In this document: positions 1 to 7,489 of the stretch, one piece after another
Position numbering within the stretch: the stretch's first letter is position 1
Layout of the letters: each line of letters starts with the position of its first letter
Assembly (NCBI RefSeq): GCF_023512315.1
Contig: NZ_JAILZV010000010.1
Span: forward strand, 1-36,108
Length of the DNA: 36,108 bases
Reading direction: 5' to 3'
Origin: Anoxybacillus sp.
GTDB lineage: Bacteria; Bacillota; Bacilli; Bacillales; Anoxybacillaceae
The notes under the pieces: generated by a model
Databases searched by the model: none
What the model was told of the DNA's origin: nothing
The model's input: only the letters and a program-made list of their open reading frames with translations
Made by a program: the position numbers and the translations under genes

Positions 1-517
1 GAAGTATGGTATTGCTATTTTTCCATCGAAACGAGTACAAGATTTCGCCAATTCGTACCGCAAACGTTACGACAGCCATTACGCGCTCATCCCGCCGCAC
101 ATTACACTAAAAAGTGCGTTTGAAGCAGATGAACAACAAATCGACCAAATCGTCCAAGAGCTGCAGCGAATCGCAGCAGAAACGGATGTCATCCCATTAA
201 CGATTACGAAATTTAGCTCGTTTTACCCAGCAAATACAGTCATTTACTTAAAAGTCGAGCCAAACGAAACGTTGACGGCTTTACATCAAAAATTATATAG
301 CGGCATTTTCACCGACCAGCCAGAATTTGCCTTCGTGCCACATATTACAATCGGGCGCGATTTATCCGACGGCGAATATTTTGACGTCTACGGACAGTTG
401 AAAATGCAGACCGTCCATTTTTCTGAAACAGCTGACCGCTTCCATTTACTTTATCAACTCGAAGATGGCGCTTGGACCGTATACGAAACATTCCGACTTG
501 GAAAGGAAAACGCGTAA
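1..517 (+). CDS. yjcG: 2H phosphoesterase (2'-5' RNA ligase-like) YjcG, 5' end cut by window
   Basis: Member of the 2H phosphoesterase / 2'-5' RNA ligase superfamily, cytosolic, natural substrate not established. The reading frame starts at base 2 with KYGIAIFPSK and is open to the stop at 515-517. Base 1 (g) fits the last base of an ATG just outside the window, so only about two bases are missing. Two H-x-T motifs are visible, PPHITLKSAF near the N-terminus and FVPHITIGRD in the second half; in this superfamily they form the catalytic pair. The predicted length of about 171 aa matches my memory of B. subtilis YjcG. The stop overlaps the next start (TAATG), so it is translationally coupled to yjcF, as in the B. 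subtilis yjc locus. Confidence 0.88.
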   Translation, partial: KYGIAIFPSKRVQDFANSYRKRYDSHYALIPPHITLKSAFEADEQQIDQIVQELQRIAAETDVIPLTITKFSSFYPANTVIYLKVEPNETLTALHQKLYSGIFTDQPEFAFVPHITIGRDLSDGEYFDVYGQLKMQTVHFSETADRFHLLYQLEDGAWTVYETFRLGKENA

Positions 518-945
518 TGAACGTGATGTTTGGAAAAAAAGAGGAGGCACTTTATGAAGAGGCGCTTTATGTGCGCCGACTCGTCTTCGTCGAAGAGCAA
601 CGCGTTCCGCTCGAAGAAGAAATTGACCAGTTCGAGGGGGAAGCACTTCATTTTGTGCTTTACGACGAAACGAACCCAATCGGTGCAGGCAGATTTCGTT
701 TATTAGATAAAACAACCGCGAAAATCGAACGAATTTGCATCTTACCTCACGCAAGAAAAACAGGTGCCGGCCGCCTTTTAATGGAGCACATTGAACAAGT
801 AGCAAAACAACATGGTGCGACAAAAGCAAAGCTAAATGCGCAAACCCATGCCGAGCCGTTTTACAAAAAACTCGGCTATGAAACCATTTCCGATATCTTT
901 TTGGATGCAGGCATCCCACACGTCACGATGATAAAAACGCTCTAG
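517..945 (+). CDS. yjcF: GNAT family N-acetyltransferase YjcF
   Basis: Predicted 142-aa cytosolic acetyltransferase of the GNAT family; the acceptor is unknown. The frame is open further upstream to an ATG at 472, but the ATG at 517 overlaps the yjcG stop and gives the family's usual length. Visible features are the N-terminal VFVEEQRVPLEEE segment typical of YjcF/ElaA-like GNATs, the acetyl-CoA loop region around HARKTGAGRLLM (R/Q-x-x-G-x-G/A), and the C-terminal FYKKLGYE motif that closes the fold. A hairpin terminator follows the stop directly, so yjcG-yjcF is probably a complete operon end. Confidence 0.85.
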   Translation: MNVMFGKKEEALYEEALYVRRLVFVEEQRVPLEEEIDQFEGEALHFVLYDETNPIGAGRFRLLDKTTAKIERICILPHARKTGAGRLLMEHIEQVAKQHGATKAKLNAQTHAEPFYKKLGYETISDIFLDAGIPHVTMIKTL

Positions 946-971
946 GACCGTGCATACGGTCCTTATCTTTT
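944..971 (+). terminator. Rho-independent terminator after yjcF
   Basis: A 7-bp stem AGGACCG/CGGTCCT with a six-base loop overlaps the yjcF stop and is followed by a T-rich run (TATCTTTT). Confidence 0.7.
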
Positions 972-1154
972 GCCTGCTTCTCGCTTTTTTTCTTTCATTG
1001 CGCTCTTTTCGCAACAAACAGCGACAATTGGAAAACAGCTTGCTATTCGTTTCGTTCCCCCCTTTTCACAATATTCCTGCATAAACAACTCTTTTTTCTT
1101 ATTGTATGTTTTGTTATGATGAAGATTGATTGAAATGGAAAAAGGGGTTTTGCA

Positions 1155-3347
1155 ATGGAACGGGCATTATACAAAGGAAAACTGATTGACCTTTCCGTGC
1201 TTGCGCGCGAAAAATATGAAGCTGTCTACGAATCAGCGCTACGTGGGAAAATGGTTTGTGTGCACTGCAAAGAGCCAGTCAACCTATATTTAGGCATCCA
1301 ACAACCGCCGCACTTTTATCACGACGAACGGGGCAACTGCTCCGCTTCTCGTTCCAACAAGCAGTCATGGAAGATGCCTATCGCCTATGAGCCGCTTGTT
1401 TCGTTTCGGCAACATAGCCGAAGAGCACATGCGGAAACAAATGATTTTCTTTCTCGGTCAGGCGTTTCCCTTGACACTGCACAATTGCAGGCCGTAACGA
1501 CGACAGAAGGACCGCTGCTTGTACTTGCCGGCGCCGGAAGCGGCAAAACGCGCGTTTTAACCGCGCGAACAGCGTATATGATTGCGGAAAAAGGGATTTC
1601 GCCGTCAAGCATGATGCTTGTCACTTTTACAACAAAAGCAGCGCAAGAAATGAAAGATCGCCTGCTCTCTTATCCATGGATGCAGCCGTCGGTCGTCTCA
1701 CCGCTTGTATCCGGTACGTTCCATAGCATCTTTTATCGCATGGTTTCCCACACCGACCGCGAGCGCTGGCATACAAGCCGCCTGTTAAAATGGGATTGGC
1801 AAAGAGAACAAATGATTAAAGAGGCAGGGCGCGAAATCGGGTTAGATGAGCGGCAGTTTGCCTACGACCAAGCGCTCCAGCGAATTTCGTACTGGAAAAA
1901 TACACGCACAAACGTCGATGATCTCCACCCAGCGGAACAATGTGAAGCGCAAACCGTCTATTTATACAAACGCTATGAAGAAATGAAACAAGCGCAGCGG
2001 CTGTTTGACTTTGATGACATGCTTATCGGTTGTTATGACATGCTAGTAGAACACCCAGCGCTACTTGCCCGCTACCAAGAGCGGTTTCGTTATTTTTTAA
2101 TCGATGAATTTCAAGATATTAACCAAGTGCAATATGACATTATTAATCTCTTATGTGCGCACACGCGCAATCTTTGCGTCGTCGGGGATGACGACCAATC
2201 GATTTATTCGTTTCGCGGCTCCGACCCGTCGTTTATTCTTGAATTTGACAAACACTATCCAGAAGCAAAAATCGTTACGTTAACAGAAAACTACCGTTCA
2301 TCCCATAGCATCGTTTCGCTTGCAAACGCAGTCATCACTCGCAACCGCTCGCGGCGGAAAAAGCAAATGAACGCCCAGTTTTCATCCGACGAGCTTCCGC
2401 TTTTCTTTTTTCCATATGACGAAGAAGAGGAAGCAACCATGATCGTTGAAGATATAAAGGAACGGCTGAAACGCGGAGGGAATCCGGCTGATTTTGCGAT
2501 TTTATACCGCACGAATGCTGCCTCGCGAGCAATTTTTGAGCGGCTTGTCCAGTCGAACCTTCCATTTGTGCTCGCAAGCGACAGCGAATCGTTTTATGAG
2601 CGCCGCTTCGTCCGCTATTTACTTGCGTATTTGCGCTTAAGCGTAAATCCAAACGACGAAAAGGCAATGAACGATTTACTTGTGTCGCTATTTTTAAAGC
2701 AAACGATTTTCCAAGAGCTAAAAGCACTTAGCATTCTCGAAGATTGTTCGCTTGTTAAGGCGCTCACCAAACTAACAACTATCCAGCCGTTTCAGCGCAA
2801 AAAATTAAAGGCAATCGTGCCGCTCTTTAAGCAACTTGCGAAACTAAAACCGCTAGAAGCAATCGAGCTAGTAGAAACAGAAATGGGCTTTTCCGAATTT
2901 CTAAAAAAGCGCGGCAACGATGGAAACGTCATCGAACGAGGGGCTGATGACATTCGTGACGTCAAAGTAGCCGCGAAAAAATTTAAAACCGTGCCCGCCT
3001 TTCTTCGCCATGTCGACGACATGATCGAAGCAGCAAAACACGTAAACAAGCATGAACAAGCGATTCAACTTTCCACCATTCATCGCGCCAAAGGGTTAGA
3101 ATACAACTACGTCTATGTATTAGGAGCGGTCGAGGGAAGCATTCCGCATGACTATGCGCTGGAAGCGTACCGAAATGGAGATATATTGCCATTAGAAGAA
3201 GAACGCCGCTTATTGTATGTCGCCATTACAAGGGCGCAACATGGCGTTTTTCTTTCTGTCCCATCGCAGCGCCGGTTAAAAGCGGCGGCCCCATCCCGCT
3301 TTCTAAAAGAATTTATCGTAAAGATAAACGAGGGAGTTCGTAAATAA
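1155..3347 (+). CDS. yjcD: UvrD/PcrA-type DNA helicase YjcD with N-terminal cysteine/histidine module
   Basis: 730-aa superfamily 1A ATP-dependent 3'-5' DNA helicase, predicted cytosolic and DNA-bound. Visible motifs: Walker A GAGSGKT (about residues 126-132), motif Ia TFTTKAAQEM, Walker B/DEXX DEFQDIN, motif III GDDDQSIYSFRG, motif IV ENYRSS, motif V STIHRAKGLEY and motif VI YVAITRAQ, so the motor looks intact. Unlike PcrA it carries about 70 extra N-terminal residues with C35-x2-C38, H53-x2-H56 and C62, resembling the zinc-like N-terminus of CoiA-type proteins. This may be a DNA-recognition module. ATG 1155 follows AAAGGGG at a good distance. B. subtilis YjcD has the same architecture and length class; its physiological role is poorly known. 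Confidence 0.88.
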   Translation: MERALYKGKLIDLSVLAREKYEAVYESALRGKMVCVHCKEPVNLYLGIQQPPHFYHDERGNCSASRSNKQSWKMPIAYEPLVSFRQHSRRAHAETNDFLSRSGVSLDTAQLQAVTTTEGPLLVLAGAGSGKTRVLTARTAYMIAEKGISPSSMMLVTFTTKAAQEMKDRLLSYPWMQPSVVSPLVSGTFHSIFYRMVSHTDRERWHTSRLLKWDWQREQMIKEAGREIGLDERQFAYDQALQRISYWKNTRTNVDDLHPAEQCEAQTVYLYKRYEEMKQAQRLFDFDDMLIGCYDMLVEHPALLARYQERFRYFLIDEFQDINQVQYDIINLLCAHTRNLCVVGDDDQSIYSFRGSDPSFILEFDKHYPEAKIVTLTENYRSSHSIVSLANAVITRNRSRRKKQMNAQFSSDELPLFFFPYDEEEEATMIVEDIKERLKRGGNPADFAILYRTNAASRAIFERLVQSNLPFVLASDSESFYERRFVRYLLAYLRLSVNPNDEKAMNDLLVSLFLKQTIFQELKALSILEDCSLVKALTKLTTIQPFQRKKLKAIVPLFKQLAKLKPLEAIELVETEMGFSEFLKKRGNDGNVIERGADDIRDVKVAAKKFKTVPAFLRHVDDMIEAAKHVNKHEQAIQLSTIHRAKGLEYNYVYVLGAVEGSIPHDYALEAYRNGDILPLEEERRLLYVAITRAQHGVFLSVPSQRRLKAAAPSRFLKEFIVKINEGVRK

Positions 3348-3372
3348 CTCCCCTCGCTTATTTTTTATTAAT
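3329..3372 (+). terminator. Terminator overlapping the yjcD stop
   Basis: Stem CGAGGGAGTT/AACTCCCCTCG (one bulge) encloses the yjcD stop codon, followed by TTATTTTTTATT. It also covers the 3' end of the convergent spoVIF gene, so it may act for both strands, though the minus-strand T-run is weak. Confidence 0.7.
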
Positions 3373-3612
3373 CATATTGGCAATCGTATTAAAATCGAGC
3401 TGTTTCCCGTTTTGAATGATTGTTTGGACGATTTTATCTTCGAGTTCTTTCGGCACTTTCCGGTTAGCAATTTGTGCGACGCGCTTAATGACGCCGCGAA
3501 CCGTTTGCTCGTCTTTGAAATTGGCATGCTGAAGCGAATTGGCGAGCTCTAAAATGTCTTTCATATTGACGCCTGTTTTCTTTTCCACGTTCTTAAAAAA
3601 TTGATTATCCAT
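3358..3612 (-). CDS. spoVIF: Spore coat assembly protein SpoVIF (YjcC family)
   Basis: 84-aa protein starting MDNQFFKNVEKKTGV and ending NTIANMINKK. It matches what I know of the SpoVIF/YjcC family (stage VI sporulation protein F, about 88 aa), needed in B. subtilis for coat assembly and spore resistance. The central part carries the family-like stretch VRGVIKRVAQIANRKVP. A longer upstream frame exists, but ATG 3612 has GGGAGG 8 nt upstream and a sigma-K-like promoter lies just before it. The location beside yjcD agrees with B. subtilis order (yjcC next to yjcD). Expected in the mother cell late in sporulation. Confidence 0.85.
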   Translation of the reverse strand: MDNQFFKNVEKKTGVNMKDILELANSLQHANFKDEQTVRGVIKRVAQIANRKVPKELEDKIVQTIIQNGKQLDFNTIANMINKK

Positions 3613-3635
3613 CGTGTCAACCTCCCTTGTTTTAC

Positions 3636-3663
3636 TAGCGTATGAAAGAAGTAACCATCCGTG
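3636..3663 (-). promoter_or_regulatory. Sigma-K-type promoter for spoVIF
   Basis: On the minus strand CAC (3663-3661), a 16-nt spacer and CATACGCTA (3644-3636) match the mother-cell sigma-K consensus (AC near -35, CATAnnnTA at -10). It would give a leader of about 15-20 nt before ATG 3612. Confidence 0.55.
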
Positions 3664-3674
3664 CATGGAAGCAA

Positions 3675-3710
3675 GAAAAAATACGAGCTGTTTACACGAA
3701 ACAGCCCGTA
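3675..3710 (-). terminator. Terminator of the YjcZ-type peptide gene
   Basis: Eleven-position stem ACGAGCTGTTT/AAACAGCCCGT (3683-3693 and 3699-3709, one G-T type mismatch), followed on the minus strand by ATTTTTTC. Confidence 0.75.
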
Positions 3711-3721
3711 CCATTTCTTCT

Positions 3722-3847
3722 TTAACCGACAAACGCAGCACCGACAATAATTAACAAAATAAACAATACGACGATTAACACGAATGTAGAGCCGTAGTAA
3801 CCGCCATATCCATACCCACCATATCCGTATCCGCAATATCCAAACAT
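3722..3847 (-). CDS. YjcZ-type small spore membrane peptide
   Basis: 41-aa peptide beginning MFGYCGYG, rich in Gly/Tyr for its first 20 residues, then one hydrophobic helix ([18 protein letters not shown]) to the C-terminus. This is the pattern of the YjcZ-family sporulation peptides of Bacillaceae. The start is set by a near-perfect AAGGAGGTG 7 nt upstream. A sigma-K-like promoter lies upstream and a strong terminator downstream, so it is probably a single-gene unit expressed in the mother cell. A shorter paralog lies at 5771-5857. Exact role unknown. Confidence 0.85.
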   Translation of the reverse strand: MFGYCGYGYGGYGYGGYYGSTFVLIVVLFILLIIVGAAFVG

Positions 3848-3878
3848 TGCTTTGCACCTCCTTGCGCGTTGGTAATGT

Positions 3879-3906
3879 TATCGTATGCGAAAGCAAATGG
3901 AACGGT
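3879..3906 (-). promoter_or_regulatory. Sigma-K-type promoter for the YjcZ-type gene
   Basis: Minus strand ACC (3906-3904), a 16-nt spacer and CATACGATA (3887-3879), the sigma-K pattern CATAnnnTA with AC at -35. The layout is the same as upstream of spoVIF. Confidence 0.6.
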
Positions 3907-3917
3907 ATGGGCGGCTG

Positions 3918-4154
3918 TTAAGAAAAATAGCGGAAAAGTTGCGTGAGTTGCTTTTCTTTTTTCCGAAACCAACCATCGATGTTCGTCAAATCACCGTTCA
4001 CTTCTTTCAAAAATTGGCTGTTCACTTTTTCAATTTCTTTCATTTTCTTATCAAACTCCGTCCCCCATTTTTCAATTCGCTTTAAAAATTGGTCATGCCC
4101 TTCTTGCTTCGATTTTGCGACCGCTTCTAACGATTTTTCGAATTGTTTGCTCAT
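3918..4154 (-). CDS. Hypothetical 78-aa charged helical protein
   Basis: I do not recognise this protein. It is 78 aa (MSKQFEKSLEAVAKSKQEGH...), strongly charged, without signal peptide or membrane segment. Lys/Glu and hydrophobic heptad-like spacing over most of its length (KRIEKWGTEFDKKMKEIEK) suggest a single long helix or coiled coil. ATG 4154 has AAAGGCGGTG about 7 nt upstream. It sits between the spore peptide gene and the divergent ydbP gene. The antisense frames over this region have no better start signals. Expressed small protein is likely, function unknown. Confidence 0.6.
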   Translation of the reverse strand: MSKQFEKSLEAVAKSKQEGHDQFLKRIEKWGTEFDKKMKEIEKVNSQFLKEVNGDLTNIDGWFRKKEKQLTQLFRYFS

Positions 4155-4267
4155 CTTTTTTCACCGCCTTTCTCTTAATGATGTATGCCAAAAGCAGATA
4201 ACATGCCAAGGCGAATAAAATATGATACAGTAAAAACATACATTGGTAACAAGGAGGAATAGCAACT

Positions 4268-4585
4268 TTGAAGGAATTACACACAGCAGAACAGTTTCAC
4301 GAAGCAATCGCGTCAGAAACACCGGTCATCGTCAAATTTTATACGACGTGGTGCCCTGATTGTGTCCGAATGGACATGTTTATCGATGAGATCGTCCGCG
4401 AGTATGTGCAATACGAGTGGGTACAAATTAATCGCGATAACGTGCCAGACATTGCGGAAACGTATCAAGTAATGGGCATTCCAAGTCTACTTGTCTTTCA
4501 GCGTGGACAAAAAATCGCACATCTTCATAGCGCGAATGCAAAAACGCCAGAAGAAGTGCGAGCGTTTTTACAGTCGCTTTCTTAA
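4268..4585 (+). CDS. ydbP: Thioredoxin-like protein YdbP
   Basis: 105-aa thioredoxin-fold protein, predicted cytosolic thiol-disulfide exchange. The active site is WCPDC (residues 28-32), with the cis-proline segment GIPSLLVFQRG, and the C-terminal end matches B. subtilis YdbP closely (HLHSANAKTPEEV). It lacks a signal peptide. The start is TTG at 4268, preceded by AAGGAGG at 11 nt; no ATG fits. A pair of tandem hairpin repeats and the prsA terminator lie downstream. Confidence 0.85.
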   Translation: MKELHTAEQFHEAIASETPVIVKFYTTWCPDCVRMDMFIDEIVREYVQYEWVQINRDNVPDIAETYQVMGIPSLLVFQRGQKIAHLHSANAKTPEEVRAFLQSLS

Positions 4586-4594
4586 TGCCACAAA

Positions 4595-4740
4595 AAACAT
4601 TCATGAGCAAGCCTTGCTCCCCACCCTGGCATGAAAATCGCTGATCAAAGCGGCGCATTTTCACAGAAAACATCCATGAGCAAGTTTTGCTCACCACCCA
4701 CGCATGAAAATAACCGCTCATGGATCCGTTATTTTCACAG
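4595..4740. repeat. Two tandem 72-74 bp hairpin-forming repeats
   Basis: Copy A (4595-4666) and copy B (4667-4740) abut exactly. Both start AAAACATYCATGAGCAAG and end ATTTTCACAG. Each holds a small hairpin (GAGCAAG..TTGCTC) and a second stem TGAAAAT/ATTTTCA. In copy B that stem extends to TGAAAATAAC/GTTATTTTCA although the sequence between differs, which suggests structure is kept. They lie in the 3' region of ydbP, before the prsA terminator. Confidence 0.75.
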
Positions 4741-4743
4741 AAA

Positions 4744-4772
4744 AAGAGGGAAGCGCTTATTGCTTCCCTTTT
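4744..4772 (-). terminator. prsA terminator, probably bidirectional
   Basis: Stem GGGAAGC/GCTTCCC (4748-4754 and 4762-4768). The minus strand continues TCTTTTT and the plus strand CTTTTACT. Confidence 0.75.
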
Positions 4773-5607
4773 ACTGTTGAAACACATTTTTCAAATCGCT
4801 GTCCTTCACTTGAACGTTTGCGTCTTTGATTAGTTTCTCGATTTTAGACTCCATTTTAGAGGAATCGATCTTATTCTTTTTCACTTCAAATTCAATTTCC
4901 GCTTTCATTTCTTTATACGATGGCTTTTTCTTTTTATCCGTTACTTTAATAATATGGTAGCCATATTCTGTTTTCACCGGTTGGCTAACTTGTCCAACAT
5001 TAAGCGCATACGCGGCGTCTTCAAACTCTTTCACCATTTTTCCAGGACCAAACCAGCCTAAATCGCCACCGTTTTGCGCTGAACCAGCATCTTGGGAGTA
5101 TTCTTTTGCTAGTTTTGCGAAATCTTCCCCTTTATCTAACTTCGCTTTAATTTCTTGTGCCGTTTTTTCATCTTTCACTAAAATGTGGCTTGCGCGAATT
5201 TGTGGCTTATATTCGTTATAATATTTTTTCAATTCATCTTCCGTTACTTTCACATCTTCTATCGCTGCTTTTTGCCGCAATAAATCGAGTTTCACCATGT
5301 TGCGGATCGCTTGTTCTCCGCTTTGCTGCACAGCGAGATCATATTGTGCACCGTATGTGTCTTTTAAATTTTGGATTTCTCGGTCGATTTCTTTTTCACT
5401 TACTTTGTATTTTTCCCCAAGTACTTTTTCATACACGAGATCGCGAATGACCTCTTTTCCGACACGTTCCTTCATCGCTTTATAGAACTCGTCTTTTGTA
5501 ATATTTCCTGCTTTCGTCTCAACAATTACTTCTGACCCGCCGTTATTACACGCAGACAACGCGAGAACAGAAGCGGCTGTCATAAACGCAATCTTCCATT
5601 TTTTCAT
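4771..5607 (-). CDS. prsA: Foldase lipoprotein PrsA (parvulin peptidyl-prolyl isomerase)
   Basis: 278-aa membrane-anchored lipoprotein that folds exported proteins on the outer face of the membrane. A signal peptide [20 protein letters not shown] ends in a lipobox LSAC with the lipidated Cys at residue 20. The parvulin domain (about residues 135-225) shows [35 protein letters not shown] and YGYHIIKV, the core of active parvulins. Flanking N- and C-terminal helical regions form the chaperone part. Length is normal for PrsA. It has its own extended -10 promoter and a strong terminator, so it is monocistronic. Confidence 0.96.
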   Translation of the reverse strand: MKKWKIAFMTAASVLALSACNNGGSEVIVETKAGNITKDEFYKAMKERVGKEVIRDLVYEKVLGEKYKVSEKEIDREIQNLKDTYGAQYDLAVQQSGEQAIRNMVKLDLLRQKAAIEDVKVTEDELKKYYNEYKPQIRASHILVKDEKTAQEIKAKLDKGEDFAKLAKEYSQDAGSAQNGGDLGWFGPGKMVKEFEDAAYALNVGQVSQPVKTEYGYHIIKVTDKKKKPSYKEMKAEIEFEVKKNKIDSSKMESKIEKLIKDANVQVKDSDLKNVFQQ

Positions 5608-5652
5608 TTACTCACAACTCCTACCATCAAAATTTCGCAAACTACATTCATA

Positions 5653-5675
5653 ACTATAGCACATTTTCCCATGAT
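5653..5675 (-). promoter_or_regulatory. Sigma-A promoter of prsA (extended -10)
   Basis: Minus strand TATAGT (5658-5653) preceded by TGC, an extended -10. A clean -35 is lacking; TTGTAT at 15 nt or TTTGTA at 16 nt are the nearest candidates. Confidence 0.5.
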
Positions 5676-5708
5676 ACAAAAATTTTTTCCTGTTAGTCAT
5701 GCGCCCAT

Positions 5709-5734
5709 ACCCGTTTTTTGCCACGGCATATGAT
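5709..5734 (+). promoter_or_regulatory. Possible sporulation promoter for the short YjcZ-type gene
   Basis: ACC (5709-5711), 15-nt spacer and CATATGAT (5727-5734), similar to sigma-K/sigma-E promoters but less exact than the two upstream of spoVIF and the 41-aa peptide gene. Confidence 0.3.
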
Positions 5735-5770
5735 GAAGTATCCCAGAGCCTATGAAGGGAGGTGTTGTTC

Positions 5771-5857
5771 ATGGGCGCACCTTATGCAGGAGGATTTGCG
5801 TTAATCGTCGTCTTGTTCATTTTACTAATCATTGTCGGCAGCGCTTGGTTGTTCTAA
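5771..5857 (+). CDS. Short YjcZ-type spore membrane peptide (28 aa)
   Basis: 28 aa: a short MGAPYAGG head and then one hydrophobic helix ([20 protein letters not shown]). The helix is nearly the same as in the 41-aa peptide at 3722-3847, so the two are paralogs of the YjcZ-type sporulation family. GGGAGG lies 7-8 nt before the ATG. The gene ends just before the repeat cluster at 5859. Confidence 0.8.
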   Translation: MGAPYAGGFALIVVLFILLIIVGSAWLF

Positions 5858-5858
5858 C

Positions 5859-6127
5859 GAAAAGCGGAGGCGACTGCTCAGCTCTCGAAGCCAAGCGTTC
5901 TTCCGACGAGAAGCGCTTTTTGCTTCGACGGAGGAAGGTTGCTTGGCACTAGAGAGCTAGGAGCCGCAGCTAGACAAGAAAAGCGGAGAACGGTCCTTGG
6001 CAAAGCCAAGGAAGCATCCGACAGTCGCGCACGCTTTCGACGAGACGTGCCCCGCACGTCGACGGAGGAAGCACACGCGACCGAGGATGCTAGTTCGCAG
6101 CTAGACAAGAAAAGCGGAGGCGACTGC
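5859..6127. repeat. Tandem intergenic repeat cluster (about 120-130 bp units)
   Basis: Fills most of the gap between the spore peptide gene and narI; no gene is seen. GAAAAGCGGAG recurs at 5859, 5978 and 6109. GAAAAGCGGAGGCGACTGC is identical at 5859-5877 and 6109-6127, and GCAGCTAGACAAG precedes the second and third copies. Each unit holds CGACGAG/CGACGGAGGAAG motifs and GC-rich hairpin potential. A related element lies at 28801-28900 in opposite orientation. It looks like the interspersed GC-rich hairpin repeats of Geobacillus/Anoxybacillus. Confidence 0.7.
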
Positions 6128-6165
6128 AAAAATATGTGGGACTGACCCAAAAGGTCGCCTTTTTT
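6119..6165 (+). terminator. Terminator at the end of the repeat cluster
   Basis: GGCGAC (6119-6124) pairs with GTCGCC (6154-6159), with a minor GGG/CCC inner stem, followed by TTTTTT. It would end plus-strand transcripts from the short spore peptide gene. Confidence 0.5.
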
Positions 6166-6218
6166 CAAAGGGGATACAATATGTAGTACAACGTTGTTTC
6201 GCACGTATATACGGTTAA

Positions 6219-6247
6219 AGGGTGTCCTGTTACTTTTGGGACACCCT
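6219..6247 (-). terminator. Terminator after narI
   Basis: 9-bp stem AGGGTGTCC/GGACACCCT (6219-6227 and 6239-6247) just past the narI stop. The minus-strand T-run is short (TTT), so it may be leaky. Confidence 0.55.
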
Positions 6248-6253
6248 CCTTGT

Positions 6254-6946
6254 TTATAATTTTTTTGCCTTCATGCGACGATACACGACATAGTGTCGGT
6301 TCAAGTACGTAAGCGGTACGCTCCATACGTGCACAAGCCGGGTAAACGGCCATATGCCAAACAACAAAAACGCTGCCAATATATGCACTTGAAAACCAAC
6401 CGGCGCTTCACTCACTAACTGAGGAAACGGCTGAAACGTCAAAATGCCGCGAAACCAAGGACCAATCGTATCCCGATAATCAAACGCGCCGCCACTCGCC
6501 GTATAGCCGACCGTATTCGTAAATCCTGTCACAATCACAACGGTTAGTAAACCAAGCACAACAAAATCGCTCGGTCGGCTATGTTGCCAAATACGCCGCA
6601 CCGTTAACCGCCGCCAAAATAAAAGCACAACCCCGATGACGGTCGCGACTCCCGCTGCTCCGCCAAACCATACTGCCCCGAAATGATACATTTCATCCGA
6701 TATCCCAACCGCACGATAAAACGGCTTCGGAATAAGAATACCAGCGACATGTCCAAAAAAAACAAACACAATGCCCCAATGGAACAATACACTTCCCCAC
6801 CGAAGCTGCCTTGATTCTAAAAATTCGCTTGATTTTGCCGACCAGCCAAATTGGTCAGTATTGTAGCGATAAATATGCCCGACAACAAACAATGTGAGCA
6901 TGATGTATGGATAAATGAGCCAAAAAAATTGGTCGATCGCACTCAC
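6254..6946 (-). CDS. narI: Respiratory nitrate reductase gamma subunit (diheme cytochrome b)
   Basis: About 230-aa integral membrane cytochrome b that takes electrons from menaquinol and passes them to NarH. Five membrane helices are expected; the heme ligands are visible as His56 and His66 (FHWGIVFVFFGH), the same numbering as E. coli NarI, and a second His pair near the C-terminus (FQVHILAAF and TRLVHVW). The start is GTG at 6946 (MSAIDQFFW), 7 nt after GGAGG; a GTG one codon earlier is possible. A longer frame upstream runs into narJ and has no ribosome site. Last gene of the nar operon. Confidence 0.93.
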   Translation of the reverse strand: MSAIDQFFWLIYPYIMLTLFVVGHIYRYNTDQFGWSAKSSEFLESRQLRWGSVLFHWGIVFVFFGHVAGILIPKPFYRAVGISDEMYHFGAVWFGGAAGVATVIGVVLLFWRRLTVRRIWQHSRPSDFVVLGLLTVVIVTGFTNTVGYTASGGAFDYRDTIGPWFRGILTFQPFPQLVSEAPVGFQVHILAAFLLFGIWPFTRLVHVWSVPLTYLNRHYVVYRRMKAKKL

Positions 6947-6959
6947 CACGTTTCCTCCC

Positions 6960-7484
6960 TTACGATGCTTTTTTCTCCTGCAAAAACGAATCGATCGCAA
7001 GTGCACACCCACCGATAACAGCATAGTACGGATGGTGGGCATTTTTTAGCTGTTCGGCGAGCTTGTCAATATTTTTTTTATGAAACGAGAGCATTTTTTG
7101 CGCCTCTTCCATCGGGGCAATCGCCGCAAACTCTAAAACAAGCGGCAAATAATCCGGCAATTCCTCTTCCACTAACGGAAAACCTGCTTGCCGAAATTGT
7201 TCTTTTAACTGAATAAACAACTGCCCCCGTTCTTTTTCGTCTCCCAATGCATGATACGTTAAATACAACGTCGTTTGTTCACTAAAATCAAACGTGCGAA
7301 CGTATACTTCACATCGCTCACTAAGTGCAGTTGTTTTTATATAGTCCAGAAACTGCAAAAACAGTTTCCGGACCGTGTCGTGGCACAACGATGCTACTTC
7401 TTGCTCTATGACAGCTAGCTCCAACTCCTCTGGGTATTGTAAAAAACATGATGCGAGCATAAAAATTTTCTGATGTTCCCTCAT
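6960..7484 (-). CDS. narJ: Nitrate reductase molybdenum cofactor assembly chaperone
   Basis: About 174-aa cytosolic chaperone of the NarJ/TorD family; it holds NarG until the molybdenum cofactor is inserted and is not part of the final enzyme. All-helical sequence, with the family-like start FMLASCFLQYPEEL and the motif DYLPLVLEFAA (NarJ consensus near DHLPVVLEF). The ATG at 7484 has GGTGAGG upstream and lies 5 nt after the narH stop; a GTG at 7499 would overlap narH and is less likely. Its position between narH and narI is universal for the operon. Confidence 0.92.
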   Translation of the reverse strand: MREHQKIFMLASCFLQYPEELELAVIEQEVASLCHDTVRKLFLQFLDYIKTTALSERCEVYVRTFDFSEQTTLYLTYHALGDEKERGQLFIQLKEQFRQAGFPLVEEELPDYLPLVLEFAAIAPMEEAQKMLSFHKKNIDKLAEQLKNAHHPYYAVIGGCALAIDSFLQEKKAS

Positions 7485-7489
7485 CTTCC

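Noticed and set aside
4093..4284. 63-aa minus-strand frame with a hydrophobic stretch (MFLLYHILFALACYLLLAYI)
   Set aside because: No ribosome site before the 4284 or 4239 ATG, and it overlaps the better supported 78-aa gene in another frame and the ydbP start. A tiny membrane protein remains possible but unsupported.
6947..7042. Longer narI frame starting at 7042
   Set aside because: It would overlap narJ by over 80 nt, has no ribosome site, and adds residues absent from NarI; the His56/His66 numbering supports the shorter start.
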